From Cymbomonas tetramitiformis (Eukaryota; Chlorophyta; Pyramimonadophyceae; Pyramimonadales; Pyramimonadaceae), in NCBI GenBank assembly GCA_001247695.2, contig LGRX02029125.1, forward strand, positions 1-64,000: a stretch of DNA of 64,000 nt, written 5' to 3'. Within the stretch, counting starts at the first letter, position 1. Every line of letters starts with the position of its first letter. Below the pieces are notes generated by a model. It saw only the letters and a program-made list of their open reading frames with translations, ran no database searches and was not told the origin of the DNA. Position numbers and translations under genes: made by a program. This document shows positions 39,301 to 49,400 of this stretch, one piece after another.

Positions 39301-39860
39301 TGGCAGCCACATCGTCTGGTGATCTCCTGGAGGAAGGTGAGGATCCAAGACTCTGCATCGCCCTTGAGCTTGTCTTGAACCTCGACGATGGCCTCCAGGT
39401 CCTTCCAGGTCACCCGATTGGGTGGCGGGAACTGTGCCCTCAGTTGCTCCTTTACCCGCGTCTGGAAGATCTTGATGCGCAGGTTGTCTACGCAGTCCTC
39501 GATGAAGGTACGCAGCTCTTCATCGCTCAACACCTTCCCAGTGTTGAGCTGCATTTCCCTGAGCCTCTTCCTGACGTTGGCGTTGTGCTGCCGTACGAAA
39601 TTCTCGCACATGTCGGCGAACTCCCTCAGGAACTTGGGCCGATCTTCTTCCTTGGTGCCCGTGTAGTTGGGCAGCGTACCAAGGTTGACACGAGCGTAGT
39701 CAGTGTACTCCATGTCTTCTTCAAAGATTATTAACGGCTCCTGGGCCTGGGCTTGCAGTTGTGCTGGTGCTTGTGCCTCAGGCTGTACTAGTGCTTGGGC
39801 CTCAGGCTGGCCACCGGCAGCCCCTTCCTCTCCTTCCAGCTCTGTGAAGTGCTGGCTCAC
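36273..39860 (-). CDS. Gag-protease polyprotein
   Basis: 1195 residues. The Gag-like helical N-terminal region (about 40-200) has 'LREFADMCENFVRQHN'. A Cys/His stretch 'CLRCFGGGWHESDPEQC' (about 270) resembles a zinc knuckle without matching CCHC spacing. An 'SNDEKDKYRAKQ' segment (about 340) recalls an HMG box. An acidic duplicated block 'CPGMESGDDSD' lies at about 590-610. The retroviral-type aspartic protease signature 'LLLDTGANCNIIPI' is at about 715. The downstream third is unassigned. The start at 39860 is preceded by the hairpin leader. Confidence 0.75.
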   Translation of the reverse strand: MSQHFTELEGEEGAAGGQPEAQALVQPEAQAPAQLQAQAQEPLIIFEEDMEYTDYARVNLGTLPNYTGTKEEDRPKFLREFADMCENFVRQHNANVRKRLREMQLNTGKVLSDEELRTFIEDCVDNLRIKIFQTRVKEQLRAQFPPPNRVTWKDLEAIVEVQDKLKGDAESWILTFLQEITRRCGCQYSTWEARQHGLDLKAIKNSIKKIESSEVAQSGEPENSKKVDTSPSKKMKKEVNVAERAKKASYNKTPPPAEGVRTNDKPKCLRCFGGGWHESDPEQCRSGYKHVKMPAGFHESRLGSSKWWDAENAALRMYNLKNRFKNSDWGILVTDWQQLSNDEKDKYRAKQSPEDKQKSTTGNPEALKAEYQGMVAARKTASRAGSVKSQVLSEDEGSDEEPVAAHVAERETHTVDARAHHHGSAGVGVSSGPPTELLTAMAEEMGEEELSSALNTLGLGALPETLCKSAESELTAAPAVALGSTQRMRGFPVKTPEEYEADAQVPMAPAADEMQRKVQLMASVIKSLGAAFRKLAAGLVAEGRITAPRGVETLVELAENNQLPVPTASAADCQDISDEDDDCPGMESGDDSDDDDDCPGMESGDDSDEEEVPLDEMPEDMVEQPRKGRTTVHVTAAAATVQESYGVRDFSERGELHAGTMEAKAYELLKKKMLSGLTEEQLTAMAQVQPVCKLLNESLAQGMALMASGGLLMLYKALLLDTGANCNIIPIRTANRLGLTIFDAETGARVARCDGSPAEFTKYCYVDVVLAAGTPYMTLHRLHAFVTYTNDTTWDFLVGTGPLKNALKLTIDLYRGIATSEAAVSLGMKEKVTLPLIELTPPVDARSKRNEDPRVCLATEIFDVDATAARTLAPAFDDCELPPREAVSLGARGEDRLALAGERCAPAPCAFSRNHPELMDSLASWLEEMRLRRFNSEEKERLEARCQSMVEAGFLRPSSMMQGELTGRVSSHTESSTYEPPPPGTSLTDQMLGMLQASSRSQREANVATRGEWSSAEEPDARGSRTPASLTTTQSDPRYQDLTLAQEAESEAAFKLASVQPWGGMAVNPWDYQDKESSWSQQRLYIDRTGYARLCALCEEGDGSGVDAGFVRVKFSRCGEYKTILETELLWPDFTLVDQKVDKETKIPSETWTTRASGRKDNEQVPLPDCGAHREAREGTRWRVFSTPIRRTQGS

Positions 39861-39989
39861 TCGTATCGCTCTCTGGGCACGCCTCTCTGCCCTTTGCTGA
39901 TCCTGACGGTCAGTCTTGGATTCCGTTGCTACCTTTCTGGTGGAGAAGAGATACTGGTGTGAAGGCTCTTTTCACTCCACACTTCCCAG

Positions 39990-40545
39990 CTTACCAGTAC
40001 GGATGAATCCGTCCCTGGCCTCACCTTTCAGTGCTTTGCTCTAAGTAGCAATCACTGCCAGGATAATCTCGTCCACGACTGGTGAGCAAGGTTCCATCTG
40101 TGACCCGGTCTTATATTGGCTCTCCCAGATGTCCAGCAAGGTTGCCTCTGCCCTTAGTGTCTCTGGTCCACGCAGTAAGTCAGCAGAACGCCAGCATGAG
40201 TCAAGTGACCACAAAGAATGCTGTCGTGATGGTGCCCACTGACAGTCCTATTTCGCTCCACGCCTTCAGGCGTACCAGTACGGATGAATCCGTCCCTGGC
40301 TTTACCGTCTGGTGCTTTGCTCCAGCAGGATGTCACTTCCCGAAATAGCCCAGTACATAATTCTCAACGCTGCAATCATGTTCGCAAAATTAGCAACTGG
40401 TTCTGCTGTGACCGCTGTCGCTGTACTTCGCAAGACTGGTGAACTTCGAGTGTCGCAACAGCCTGCTTCACTCAACCTCTTCCAAGGCTTACCAGTACGG
40501 ATAAATCCGTCCCTGGCATCACCATTCAGAGGTCTCGTTCTTCAG
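39990..40545 (-). promoter_or_regulatory. leader with three identical hairpins
   Basis: On the transcribed (minus) strand, three copies of an ACGGA-UUCA-UCCGU hairpin are enclosed by CCAG/CUGG, at about 40000-40020, 40278-40300 and 40494-40516. The flanks are conserved as well. The region lies between repeat A1 and the Gag start, where packaging or dimerisation signals are expected. Confidence 0.55.
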
Positions 40546-40616
40546 GACTGCTGTTGAACTCTCAGCATTACAGACGACATGTCTGTAATAAGGCACATTT
40601 TTGTTTTGAAAAAGAC

Positions 40617-40990
40617 TGTTAATTACAGTTCTGACGCAGTCGCACAAGGACAAGTCCACAAATGTATATCTTTACAAGCAGAAGAATACTGTATCTTACT
40701 AATTATCTCATAACACTGCTGTTTTCGCGGTCTTAAGCGAGTCCTGGCTATTCTCGGAATCACTGTTACGAAGGCAAAACAAAAATGAGCGTCTGGCTCA
40801 CCCTGCTACGCCGCCCCACTTATTCTCGCTATCTCCAAACACGTGTAACACCCATCCGTATTTCCGTATCTCGTCACTGTCATAACTCCTCGCGCGTATC
40901 GTACTGCGCGTGTCATACGTTCGTCACAGAGACTGCTACAGCAAGTGTCACAACCCGGCTGAGGTACACGATAAGCCGTGGTTTGTGACA
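40617..40990 (-). repeat. split direct repeat A1 (374 bp), 5' end of retrotransposon
   Basis: On the minus strand it starts TGTCACAAACCACGG and ends near AATTAACA. It is followed by AATA (40991-40994), the target duplication. There is no B repeat outside it. Confidence 0.9.
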
Positions 40991-41024
40991 AATAGGACAG
41001 CGAAAAAAAATCCCGCAACTTCGG

Positions 41025-41070
41025 TCCTTGTGAGAGGACCGAAAGCGATTTGGGTCCTCTCACAAGGACC
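41025..41070. repeat. two GGTCCTCTCACAAGGACC hairpin motifs, inverted
   Basis: The copies at 41025-41042 (inverted) and 41053-41070 face those at 19923 and 20122. The 23-bp GGTCCTCTCACAAGGACCGAAGT is present in inverted orientation at 19923 and 41020. These could be the ends of a ~1-kb element interrupted by the retrotransposon. Confidence 0.5.
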
Positions 41071-41086
41071 GCGGGATAGTAGCCAC

Positions 41087-41503
41087 AAGGCCTGGGTAAC
41101 GCTAAGGCCAATTTGCACAAAAGTTCCAAAGAACCTTCTTATTTGATAAACAGGTCGCCCAAAGCGATCATGTGAACATTTTGCGCACTTCAGGGATCAA
41201 ATTGACCATTTTATGAAAAGAATTATGGTCGATACCATTCATTTCCCGCCCATACTTCACCATACTTAAGCGTAAACTTAAGGGCTGTTCCATTTATTGT
41301 CATAGGGGGGAATGCCCCTTGACCCCCCCCCACCCGGACAAAAACCACCTCTCCCGATTGACGGCGGTATCTCGACCCCCGGGCCGGACAAGAAACGAAA
41401 TCCTAACCCCCCTTGCGACAATTAATGGAACAGCACATTAATATCTCGCGATCTAGATACTCGGAACTTTTGTGTAAATTGGCCTTAGCGTTACCCAGGC
41501 CTT
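41087..41503. mobile_element. 417-bp MITE with a second MITE-like insertion
   Basis: 41-bp terminal inverted repeats (41087-41127 and 41463-41503) match with one mismatch. The interior is related to the 228-493 MITE. Within it, 41283-41438 is a further inverted-repeat unit with GCTGTTCCATTWATTGTC ends enclosing C-rich tracts, which is absent from the 228-493 copy. No clear target duplications. Confidence 0.7.
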
Positions 41504-41505
41504 GA

Positions 41506-42130
41506 AATGCGTTGAAGGTACTTGGACCTCACATATTGGTATTCTTCAGCGGTACAGGCTCGGTGGAGCGAGAGTTTGTGCGGTGCTTCCCCTCGGCAGA
41601 AGCTCTCACCTTGGACTCATTAACAGTCTGGCAGCCCACTCGCGTGGCGGACATCATGCAGTTGAATCATCAACAGTATCGACCAGGTTATTTCGATGTC
41701 ATATGGGCTAGCCCTCCTTGCACCCAATACAGCCAGGCTCGCACCACAGGCGCCCCCCCGGATCTGGTGACTGCAGATGCGATAGTGCAGCGTACTCTGC
41801 AGGTAATTTCATACTTGCAACCATCGCATTGGTTCATTGAGAACCCCAGAGGGCGCTACCCCAACGCGCTGCGACTGAGACATTGCATGCAGCAACTCCC
41901 GCTTCCCCTGGTATGCACCTACTGCATGTATGGTGAGAGTTATATTAAACCCCGAATTGTATATGGAACAACAACACACCTCTCACACCCCTCCGGCGAT
42001 GTACTGCAGCCACCCCTTGTGACTGCAGAAGGGCTTCTGGCGCACACCCGGACACAGCCCAATCGGGTCCACACCCTGTGGAGCAGCGGCGACAGTGTAT
42101 CCTATCCCACGCCTGCTCCTTTGGCAATTA
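41506..42130 (+). CDS. small cytosine-C5 DNA methyltransferase, 5' incomplete
   Basis: The frame opens right after the MITE at 41503 and has no ATG before the first motif, so the 5' end is missing or lies in an exon beyond. Motif I reads 'VFFSGTGSVEREF', motif IV 'WASPPCTQYSQAR' with the catalytic Cys, and motif VI 'FIENPRGR'. The spacing and the PPCTQYS/ENP forms are those of compact Dcm-like enzymes found in phages and in transposons. About 200 residues. At 42131 a TA-flanked MITE interrupts the frame. Without it the gene would have ended 'PLAIISAPGVQ' soon after 42470, and now it ends in MITE sequence (ITHF). The catalytic part is unaffected. Confidence 0.7.
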
Positions 42131-42468
42131 CAGTAATCACTCACTTTTAAGAAAACCCGACGTTAAGAAAGCAGCCAGCGTTTTGGGGGGTACCCAACTC
42201 GATGAGTACGGCTGGCTGGCTTTTTCGGCTAAGAAATTTTCCGAATAAGAAACCGTGGTGCTGGCGCCGCAGGCGATTTTTCCTGAAATTATCGCCGTTT
42301 TAAAGGTTTATCAATGCAAATTTAAGAAAATAGCTGGCTAATTGAAAGAAAATGGCTTACTATTCTTCGAGTTCTCTTATGACGCCGACGGGGGTGGGGG
42401 GTACCCAACTCGATGAGTACGGCTGGCTGGCCCAAAATCCCTGTTTTCTTAAATATGGGCGATTACTG
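42131..42468. mobile_element. 338-bp Tc1/mariner-like MITE, family M1
   Basis: CAGTAATCACTCAC ... GCGATTACTG ends with TA on both sides (42129-42130, 42469-42470). It is the same family as 2664-3015, with the same poly-G/C 'gggggtaccc' and 'ggctggctgg' core. It also contains an internal duplication of 'GTACCCAACTCGATGAGTAC' at about 42190 and 42400. Confidence 0.8.
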
Positions 42469-42470
42469 TA

Positions 42471-45400
42471 TTTCAGCACCTGGAGTTCAATGACAATCAG
42501 CGACCGACTGAGGACTGAAAACCCGCCTTGGATACTGTATGTCAAGGATCGCGCGGAACCCGAGGTTAGCGTTGGCAGCGTGACCGGGGGAAGCCTTTCT
42601 GGGACTTTCAGTGAGCGGATGGGACGGCAGTTAAAAGCACATTATGCGGAGCAATGTGATTAGGAGCCTATTTTTATGGAAGATAGCCAGCCCTGCCTTT
42701 GATGTTAGGAGTGGTCAAGGAGTAAATCCACTCCTAGAGGGGGCGGGGGTTGTGCCGGTGGGCACGACGGTGACATCTCGAGCGCGATGGACCATGCGGC
42801 AGATAGCATGAACTAGTACGTGAGAGATGCAGAATAATGACATTATGACAGTATGTCAGTATGACATCGTGCAAGTATGACAGTATGCCATCGTGACAGT
42901 ATGCCAGTCTGGCATCGTGTCAAGATTCGACAGAGAGATGTAGAAGTTCCGAGAAAATGACCAGTATGACACGATGAGACGATGCAATTATGACAGTATG
43001 ACAACGTGCCAGTATGATAGCCTGGCATCGTGTCAGGTTTCGACAGAACGAATGTGATTCAAGATCGAGCTTGGAATTAATGAAGAATCGAGATGTGACG
43101 GGGGATTCAGATTTGTACATTTCGGGTCACGGAGTTGTGTTGTGACAATCGATAAAGGTGTAGACGGAAACATCTTCGGCCTCATAATTCAGTTTACAAT
43201 TTGCAAACAAACCTACCTGACATTTCGTTCAGCGCATATATATAATAAAAAGATCTCGTTTCGTTGGATCGACCAAAAAGACATTAATGCTTGTTTCTTG
43301 ACATGTGAATACATACTGTCCACCGGGACACTATTATCCGACAGTCATCCTTCCATTTCAGATCAAAATGACAACCTATAGCCATTGTGATGCGTGGGCC
43401 CAGGTCAAGTTGATTGTAATCCAAATCGGATGCGCTACACATGAATACTAGCGAGCGAGCGCGCCCTGCGTGTCCAGGGCATACCGTTGTATAAGGCAAG
43501 GGCCGTTCGATGTGGTTGTAGCAAAGAGAACACGTGTTTGGCTGGTATTATCGGCACAGACACCCGCCGAATGAAAAAGAAAGTCACCGCACACCTTGCA
43601 CGATGCTAAATAAATCAAAGGGAGACGCAAATGGTGGATGTCAACATTAAGGTGTGGTATCCATATTCGATATTTTCGGTCGTGTAGAAACATTGGTATT
43701 TATCGTCAGTATGTAATTATCGAAATACCGAAAATTGATCGATATGTAAGACGGTGTTATTCGCCATTGATGGATATGTGTTGTGAGTGCCAATTTCCGA
43801 ATGTAGAATTTCCGTAATAAACCTAAAGGGCAAATTTCGCTGTTGCTGTTGCGATTTCGCTGTTGCGAATTCGCCCGGTTGCTAAATGCAGGAGTCCTAT
43901 AACTCTGACTGTTGATAACTTGATAATCAAATATTTCAATAGTCGATGTACGTAACGTCTAGAATGGCATATATTGAGTTTTTTTGGTTTGGATTATTCA
44001 TTTTTTACAAGCCTTTGGCTAAGCGGTATGCATGACTCCTCGAAATTTTGTTGTTAAATAATTCAAACTTGTGCACAATAAATAACTAGCAATACTACAC
44101 TAGCAATCAAACACGCAATCAATACTTACAAATGATTGTGTTATCTAAATATAGGAATTTCAACTTTTTAGGTTGATTACACAACAGCTGAACCTATAAC
44201 TGTGCCCTTAAACATCCTATGAAATACGCAGGCCAGGCTACAACTCTTGGTTGTTTTATGAGTGTGCAAATGTTGGAAGAACGACTTAAAAATAAGCTGT
44301 TTCAAGAAGGATCCCACTACCTGCACGCATCGTCAAGTCATTGCTAGTATAGTGAAAACGCATGCAACATGATTTTTAACCGACAAGCAAACTCTAACGA
44401 GCACGGATCCACAAAAAAACGTACAGTGTCACAGCAAAATCTATGCCATAGCATGGTCTGCAAAGACCGGGGAAAGATCACCCCGGGGACAATCCCCAGT
44501 CGCGCTGCTACCATTCGAAAAAACTGTCATTCAAACTGCAAGAAACAAGCACATCTAGCACCTTGCAGCACACACGCAACCCTGGGCGGCAAAAAAATAC
44601 GCCAGGATCCGTCTTCGATCGCGCTACTACTCAGCAACAACCGCAAACAACGAGATGGAGGTGAAGGGGCGCTCTGGCCGCATGCGGCCAGTAGCAAAAA
44701 AGCCGCTGTCCTGCGAATGGGAACGCCGGCGAATGAGAATGCCGAGCGAACAAATGTATAGGGTTTATATATTATTCTGGGAGCAAATTTTGATTGTACC
44801 GGGAACAATCAACTTTTGCTATATATTTCAGGAACAATGGATATTTCTGTAGCAAATATTGATTTTTTACGGTACAATTAATATTTGCTACAAAAATATG
44901 TGATTTCTTATATATTTTCGGAACAATGAATATTCCTGGTGCAAAAGTTCATTGTATCGGAAATTCAATGAAAAAACCTATTGGTTTCCGGTGCAAACCG
45001 TAGCTTCTAGACGCATAGCTGGCGCTGGCGGTGCGCGGGTGGTACTCGGTGGTACTCGGTGGTACTCGGGCGTTGGCCGGGGGGCGTAATTGCGTTACGA
45101 AAATAATTTATGCTATCAAATATTCATTCCGAAAACGGGCATAAAGCTCACACAATTTATTTTTTGCGAATTTCGTTTTCGCACATATTTAAGTTACATC
45201 AAACTAAATGCATCCATAACATAATATTCACTTTCCCAAAACATTTTTAGAAAAAATATCGTCAAAATTGGGGTATCCCTTTATGCAGTCAAATCCCAGG
45301 GAAAATTGAAAAGACCATCATAAAATTCCGTCCCCGACTGGTGAGGTACAAATCGTCGGTCGTGCCTTCCATGAACGACATGGTCTGGGGTTTTCCCTAA

Positions 45401-46073
45401 GAGGCTGTCGGGCGCGATTCAATGAAGTATTGTCATCGATCGATATGGAAATTGACGAACTTGTAGTTGTCGATCGAGCATTAAAAAAATGTATTGTGAA
45501 ATACTGTTCCGCATCGATAACCATTTTATTTACCGAAATCATATCAATACATCCTTGGCATTTTGATCCCACACCTTGGATGCCATCGATGACCTACACG
45601 GCAAATATTACCTGTGCAATTAAAGACTTACTCTAGGCACTTGCTTTCATCCAATGAAAATGTTAGCTAGAGAATGCATGGTTAGCATTGTTGGTGTGGC
45701 GGGTACAAGGCAGTAGTTCCAACTTGAAGGTGGGAAAATATGCACATTTACACTGTAAGTGCAAGGCAGATATCATCAAGAAAATGAGCTCAACAATCCA
45801 AAACTATTCCCATCGACACCACACCAGTTGATATCATTCATACATGGTGTGCATTGAATTTTTTTGTTATTTTGCATTTTGCAGGGGGAAACCACCAGTT
45901 TCCTGTCAACTTTGGCTGGAGTAATTAAAATACAGACCACTTAGTGCCCGTCGGTTTCAAGTGGAAAAAGCAAAATATTGCTTCACTTACAGATCACTAA
46001 ATGCTACATTGTCCTGACTGAGAATATGAAAACGACAAATTCTCATTGGACAAACAGAAACCAAAAGCCTTTT
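42471..46073. other. intergenic, no supported gene
   Basis: It holds a degenerate minisatellite of 'gacagtatgccatcgt'-like units (42838-42930 and 42960-43035). A stretch of 'ggtactcggt' triplication lies at 45035-45070, and variants of 'gcaaatattgatttt...gtacaattaatatttgc' at 44780-45000. Short frames at 44369-44761 and 45430-45636 show no recognisable domain. Confidence 0.55.
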
Positions 46074-49000
46074 TCAGACAGTTACAATCTTTTTAGACTT
46101 GACAAACAACGAGTCAACCACTCTGCTCATATTCTTAATGGTGTCTACGGTTTTCGTGAAGATTTTGTCCACAGGAGCATCTTCAAATACCAACAGTACT
46201 CCCTTGCCCTGCATCGCAGACATGATACTCAACAGAGAGCTCAAACTACGACCTTCAAGAAGCACATATGAAGTGGCAAAGGTCAGCTCAGCAAACTTAT
46301 CCTGTCACGAACAAAAACAAAAGGCAACTCGAAGTCTGTGAGCTGCATCGCCTGACTGCAGTCTAGTTTTCCACATCCTCTTTGTGTTACTACTATCGAA
46401 TGGAACCAAAACCAACAGTGCTTTTACACCTGGTCAAGGATGCCTGCAAACTTCTTGTCCAAAATCATCTGTGAAAGCTTTGATTCCACCTGCACAAAAG
46501 ACCCCCACAAGGCTGCGAACGAATTAAAAAATTCATCCTTCATAGGATCCTTCAAGAACCCTGCGGCTCCGCCATGAGGTCTGCTTGGCAGCCTGAGGGG
46601 TGTCTCAACGAAAACTTAAGTGAGACAAATTCAAAGGTCAGTCGGCACAGCTTGACTTTCGTTCAGGGTTGCAATTTCCAACCTGCTTTCGAGACTCCTC
46701 CAGGATGCATAATGGCCTCATCAGTTTCTTCAAAGCAGCGTCGACAGGTGTGTCAGAATAAAAAGCACAGAAGTCGCACAAATCCAGGTCTATGGACAGG
46801 GGCGCAGTGGCGACAAAGCAACGGTGGTGGTAAACATCGTCGCCATATGGCAAGGCTGCAGGACGGACAGTCCCGCGTGACTCAGCAGGGACAGCTCTTT
46901 CTGCTTTTGGGTTTTTTGTTCAACTCGGTGCGGATCCGTTCGATCTAACCCTGGCTATCTTGAGAGCTGCGTATAGCACACAGGTCAAGGTCTAAGCGAC
47001 TTCAGGTCGCAGGGTGGGTCGCACGGTCTGGACAGGGAGCTCGATCAGCTGTGCAAGATGCGCGATCTCCACGCAGTTGAAAGGCTCAATAAGGCGGCAC
47101 AAGTTCTGCTCCATCAGCTTCTCATAACTGCAAGTGGTAAGGAAACAACCGCGTGCAAGATCGTCAGCCGTGTAGAACGATCCGAATAGCGAGCTGCACA
47201 ATAAGACATGAAAACATCTTGAAATCAGAGGGGATATCAAGGTTGACGTTGGCCGGCTTGCCGAAGGCTTACAGTGCGCTAAGGTGAGAGTGGATGATAG
47301 CATCTTTGCCCAGCTGCTCGTCGTAGTTTTTCAGTGCCTCCTGCGCAACCCTTGAGCGCTGTCCGTCACTGCCCCGCTCTCCAGCTCTTTTGCCTTCAGT
47401 TTCCTAGTCATCTGTATCCACCACGCACCCGAAAGGCCGCGTGGAAAGGTAAATACCTGGAAAGATTGCAGCGAACGGGCGATATGTGCGTGTGCCACCG
47501 CTTTCATGGCCTCAGTCTCCACGCCAACGTGCTTCAAGCCGCCCTTGGTGTTAATGATGCTGGAGACATCTTCCGTGTTGTCCGTCATAATCTGTCGCCA
47601 CCCCGCAGAAACATTTGGAAATGTATGGAGCACCGGAAATACCCCCTTAGATGGAAAAGAAAGACTCTGCGATGGAACGCAAGGTAGATACACGCCGAGG
47701 GCGATCTCTCTATGCCACAGCCATAATGCCACTGCCTTCATCCGTGTACCTTGCACAGAAGCATATATTTCAAAGCTTGGACCGCTTTGGGATCATCCAG
47801 AGAGTTAAACTGCTCGAAAGCCTCATAAAAGTATGAGTATCCTGTTTTGTAGTCCTTCTCCTCCGCGTGCAACACTCCGGACTGCATATCGATCTGCAAC
47901 AAACAAGACGACTCTGTCGCACTCAGCAGAAGGTGAATAGCGAGAGGGGCCTCGCACGAGAGCTCGGCCACAACATCCGCGAGACGTTGAGGTCTCAAAT
48001 TAACAGGCAAAAGGTAACTTGCTTGGGGGTATCTGTCACGAATCCCCTCTCCCGGATACTCTCCCTTCCAATAGTTCCCACCGAAACATCTTCAGATCTG
48101 TTTTCTTACCAAACAACGACGGGAGCCTCAAAGAGTAAAATGAAAAAGATAAAGAAGTCGCTCGAGGATTGACCGGAGCTTCGGACAGGTGCAGACAGAG
48201 GTCGAGGGGTAAGGGAGTCGCAACCACGTATCACAAAATATCAATCAGGAGTGTCTACTAACTCGACTGCTGGCGCATTCTACAGGGACTTCCAATATGA
48301 AAGATATGGAAATTGCACGGCACAGCCACTAACATCACTCCACAAGGAAGGCGATATTCACCTGGCACTGCACGTTCGGTGGTACATAAATTGAGTTGGC
48401 GGCCGTGCGTGCAGCAGTGAGAGCTGCCTTCGCCTTCGGAAGATTGCGAAGGGCATGATGTACTGCAGGGGGCAAAAACAAAATTGATGCTCATTGACAG
48501 CAGGCTTGACAAAAGTTATTTGAGAGCTGCATCGGGGATATGTCACGCGAAGAGATAAAATCAAACCCTAGCGGAAGCTGTGAGCCCTCGAACCTTCTGC
48601 AGGGGAGACAAGGGCCAAATCACAAAAAAAAAACAAAACAATAATAAGCTGTGAGAGTGCTATTCGTTAGAACTGAAGTTTGAAGTCTCGCAGAGATCTG
48701 ACCGCGGCTCTCAAGCAAATGAACATCCACGAGTAAGAGCTTGTCGTCCAAGCGCTTCACTTCAGAGAGCAGTCTGCAAAAGTGAAGACCAGTTTGGATA
48801 CATTCAATACCGTCAGTGAGAGAAACGGGCACTCTGCAAGCCCACAAGATCCAGCAAGACACGAATACACATACTCACGTGCCAATCAGGGTGAGAGCTG
48901 AAGGATATTCTTTGGTCTCGAGATAAAGTTGTCCAAGACGGGCCTCGATGCGTTGTCGGAGAAAGGTGCGTTTTTCTTGAGTTGCCCAAGCTACTTGCTC

Positions 49001-49400
49001 TTTGCACAACTCAACCTGCAGTGTGCCCGTGTCAGATCATATGCACGAAGTTGCAGGGGACAGAACACGCTCAGTCAAGGCACACCTGGAGGGCAACGGT
49101 GCCAGGAATCTTGGAGACAGCATCAATTACAGATCTAACAATCTTTGCTGTTTTCGCCTTCGGAATGGTCGAAAAGAGAGGTCGAAGTTCAGTCAAAAGT
49201 AAATGGAGAGCTCCACCCTCCTTCTGTTTCGTGAGCAGCTCAGTCAGTTTCTGAATCGCTTGTTCCTTCACTTTTAAAGTCTCCGCATCCGAGGAAGTTT
49301 CCGCGAAAACGATGTTGCGGATTCCTTCCAAAGCCTCAGCTGGCCGTGCGTCCATGATTTCCTCCAAGTCGTCAAGCGTTTTAGCCATTTCAGCAGCCAT
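46074..49400 (-). CDS. RPN6: 26S proteasome regulatory subunit RPN6 (PSMD11)
   Basis: Ten exons joined by GT-AG introns: 49400-49086, 49015-48879, 48773-48703, 48462-48362, 47893-47750, 47591-47457, 47340-47273, 47127-47025, 46489-46430, 46208-46074. Phases agree at every junction and the total is 423 codons (422 residues plus stop), the usual length of the family. Diagnostic blocks are '[12 protein letters not shown]', '[14 protein letters not shown]', '[16 protein letters not shown]', '[17 protein letters not shown]', 'LKYMLLCK', the PCI-domain part '[13 protein letters not shown]' and '[17 protein letters not shown]', and the C terminus '[10 protein letters not shown]'. The protein is a PCI-domain scaffold of the proteasome lid that clamps lid to core. 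I chose the Met at 49400 ([11 protein letters not shown]) over the one at 49421 by family length. All exons are intact, so this is a live host gene. Confidence 0.95.

Larger units (their letters stand above)
20884..40990 (-). mobile_element. ~15-kb Ty3/gypsy-like retrotransposon with split direct repeats (20.1 kb with nested hAT)
   Basis: Minus-strand order: repeat A1 (40990-40617), leader with three hairpins, Gag-protease, unknown ORF, Pol, integrase, [hAT insertion], PHD-methyltransferase, purine tract, B1, A2, B2. Both outer ends fit TG...CA (TGTCACAAAC at 40990, GTTCGCGACA at 20884). They are flanked by a 4-bp AATA duplication (20880-20883, 40991-40994), the size range expected from a DDE integrase. 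The A copies and B copies are each almost identical, so the insertion is young. Without the hAT it is about 15.0 kb, long for a gypsy element. Confidence 0.85.

Noticed and set aside
39990..40545. Hammerhead ribozyme in the retrotransposon leader
   Set aside because: The repeated GGATGAATCC looks like CUGAUGA at first sight, but the GAAA core strand and three-way stem arrangement are absent. It is a simple hairpin.
21116..40990. A repeats as ordinary LTRs of the retrotransposon
   Set aside because: No purine tract precedes A2, the bases outside (AAAAC versus AATAG) do not match, and B copies sit on both sides of A2. The AATA duplication fits only the outer B2 and A1 ends.
42838..43040. CRISPR-like array
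   Set aside because: Units are degenerate 15-17-bp minisatellite repeats without unique spacers, in a eukaryotic nuclear context.
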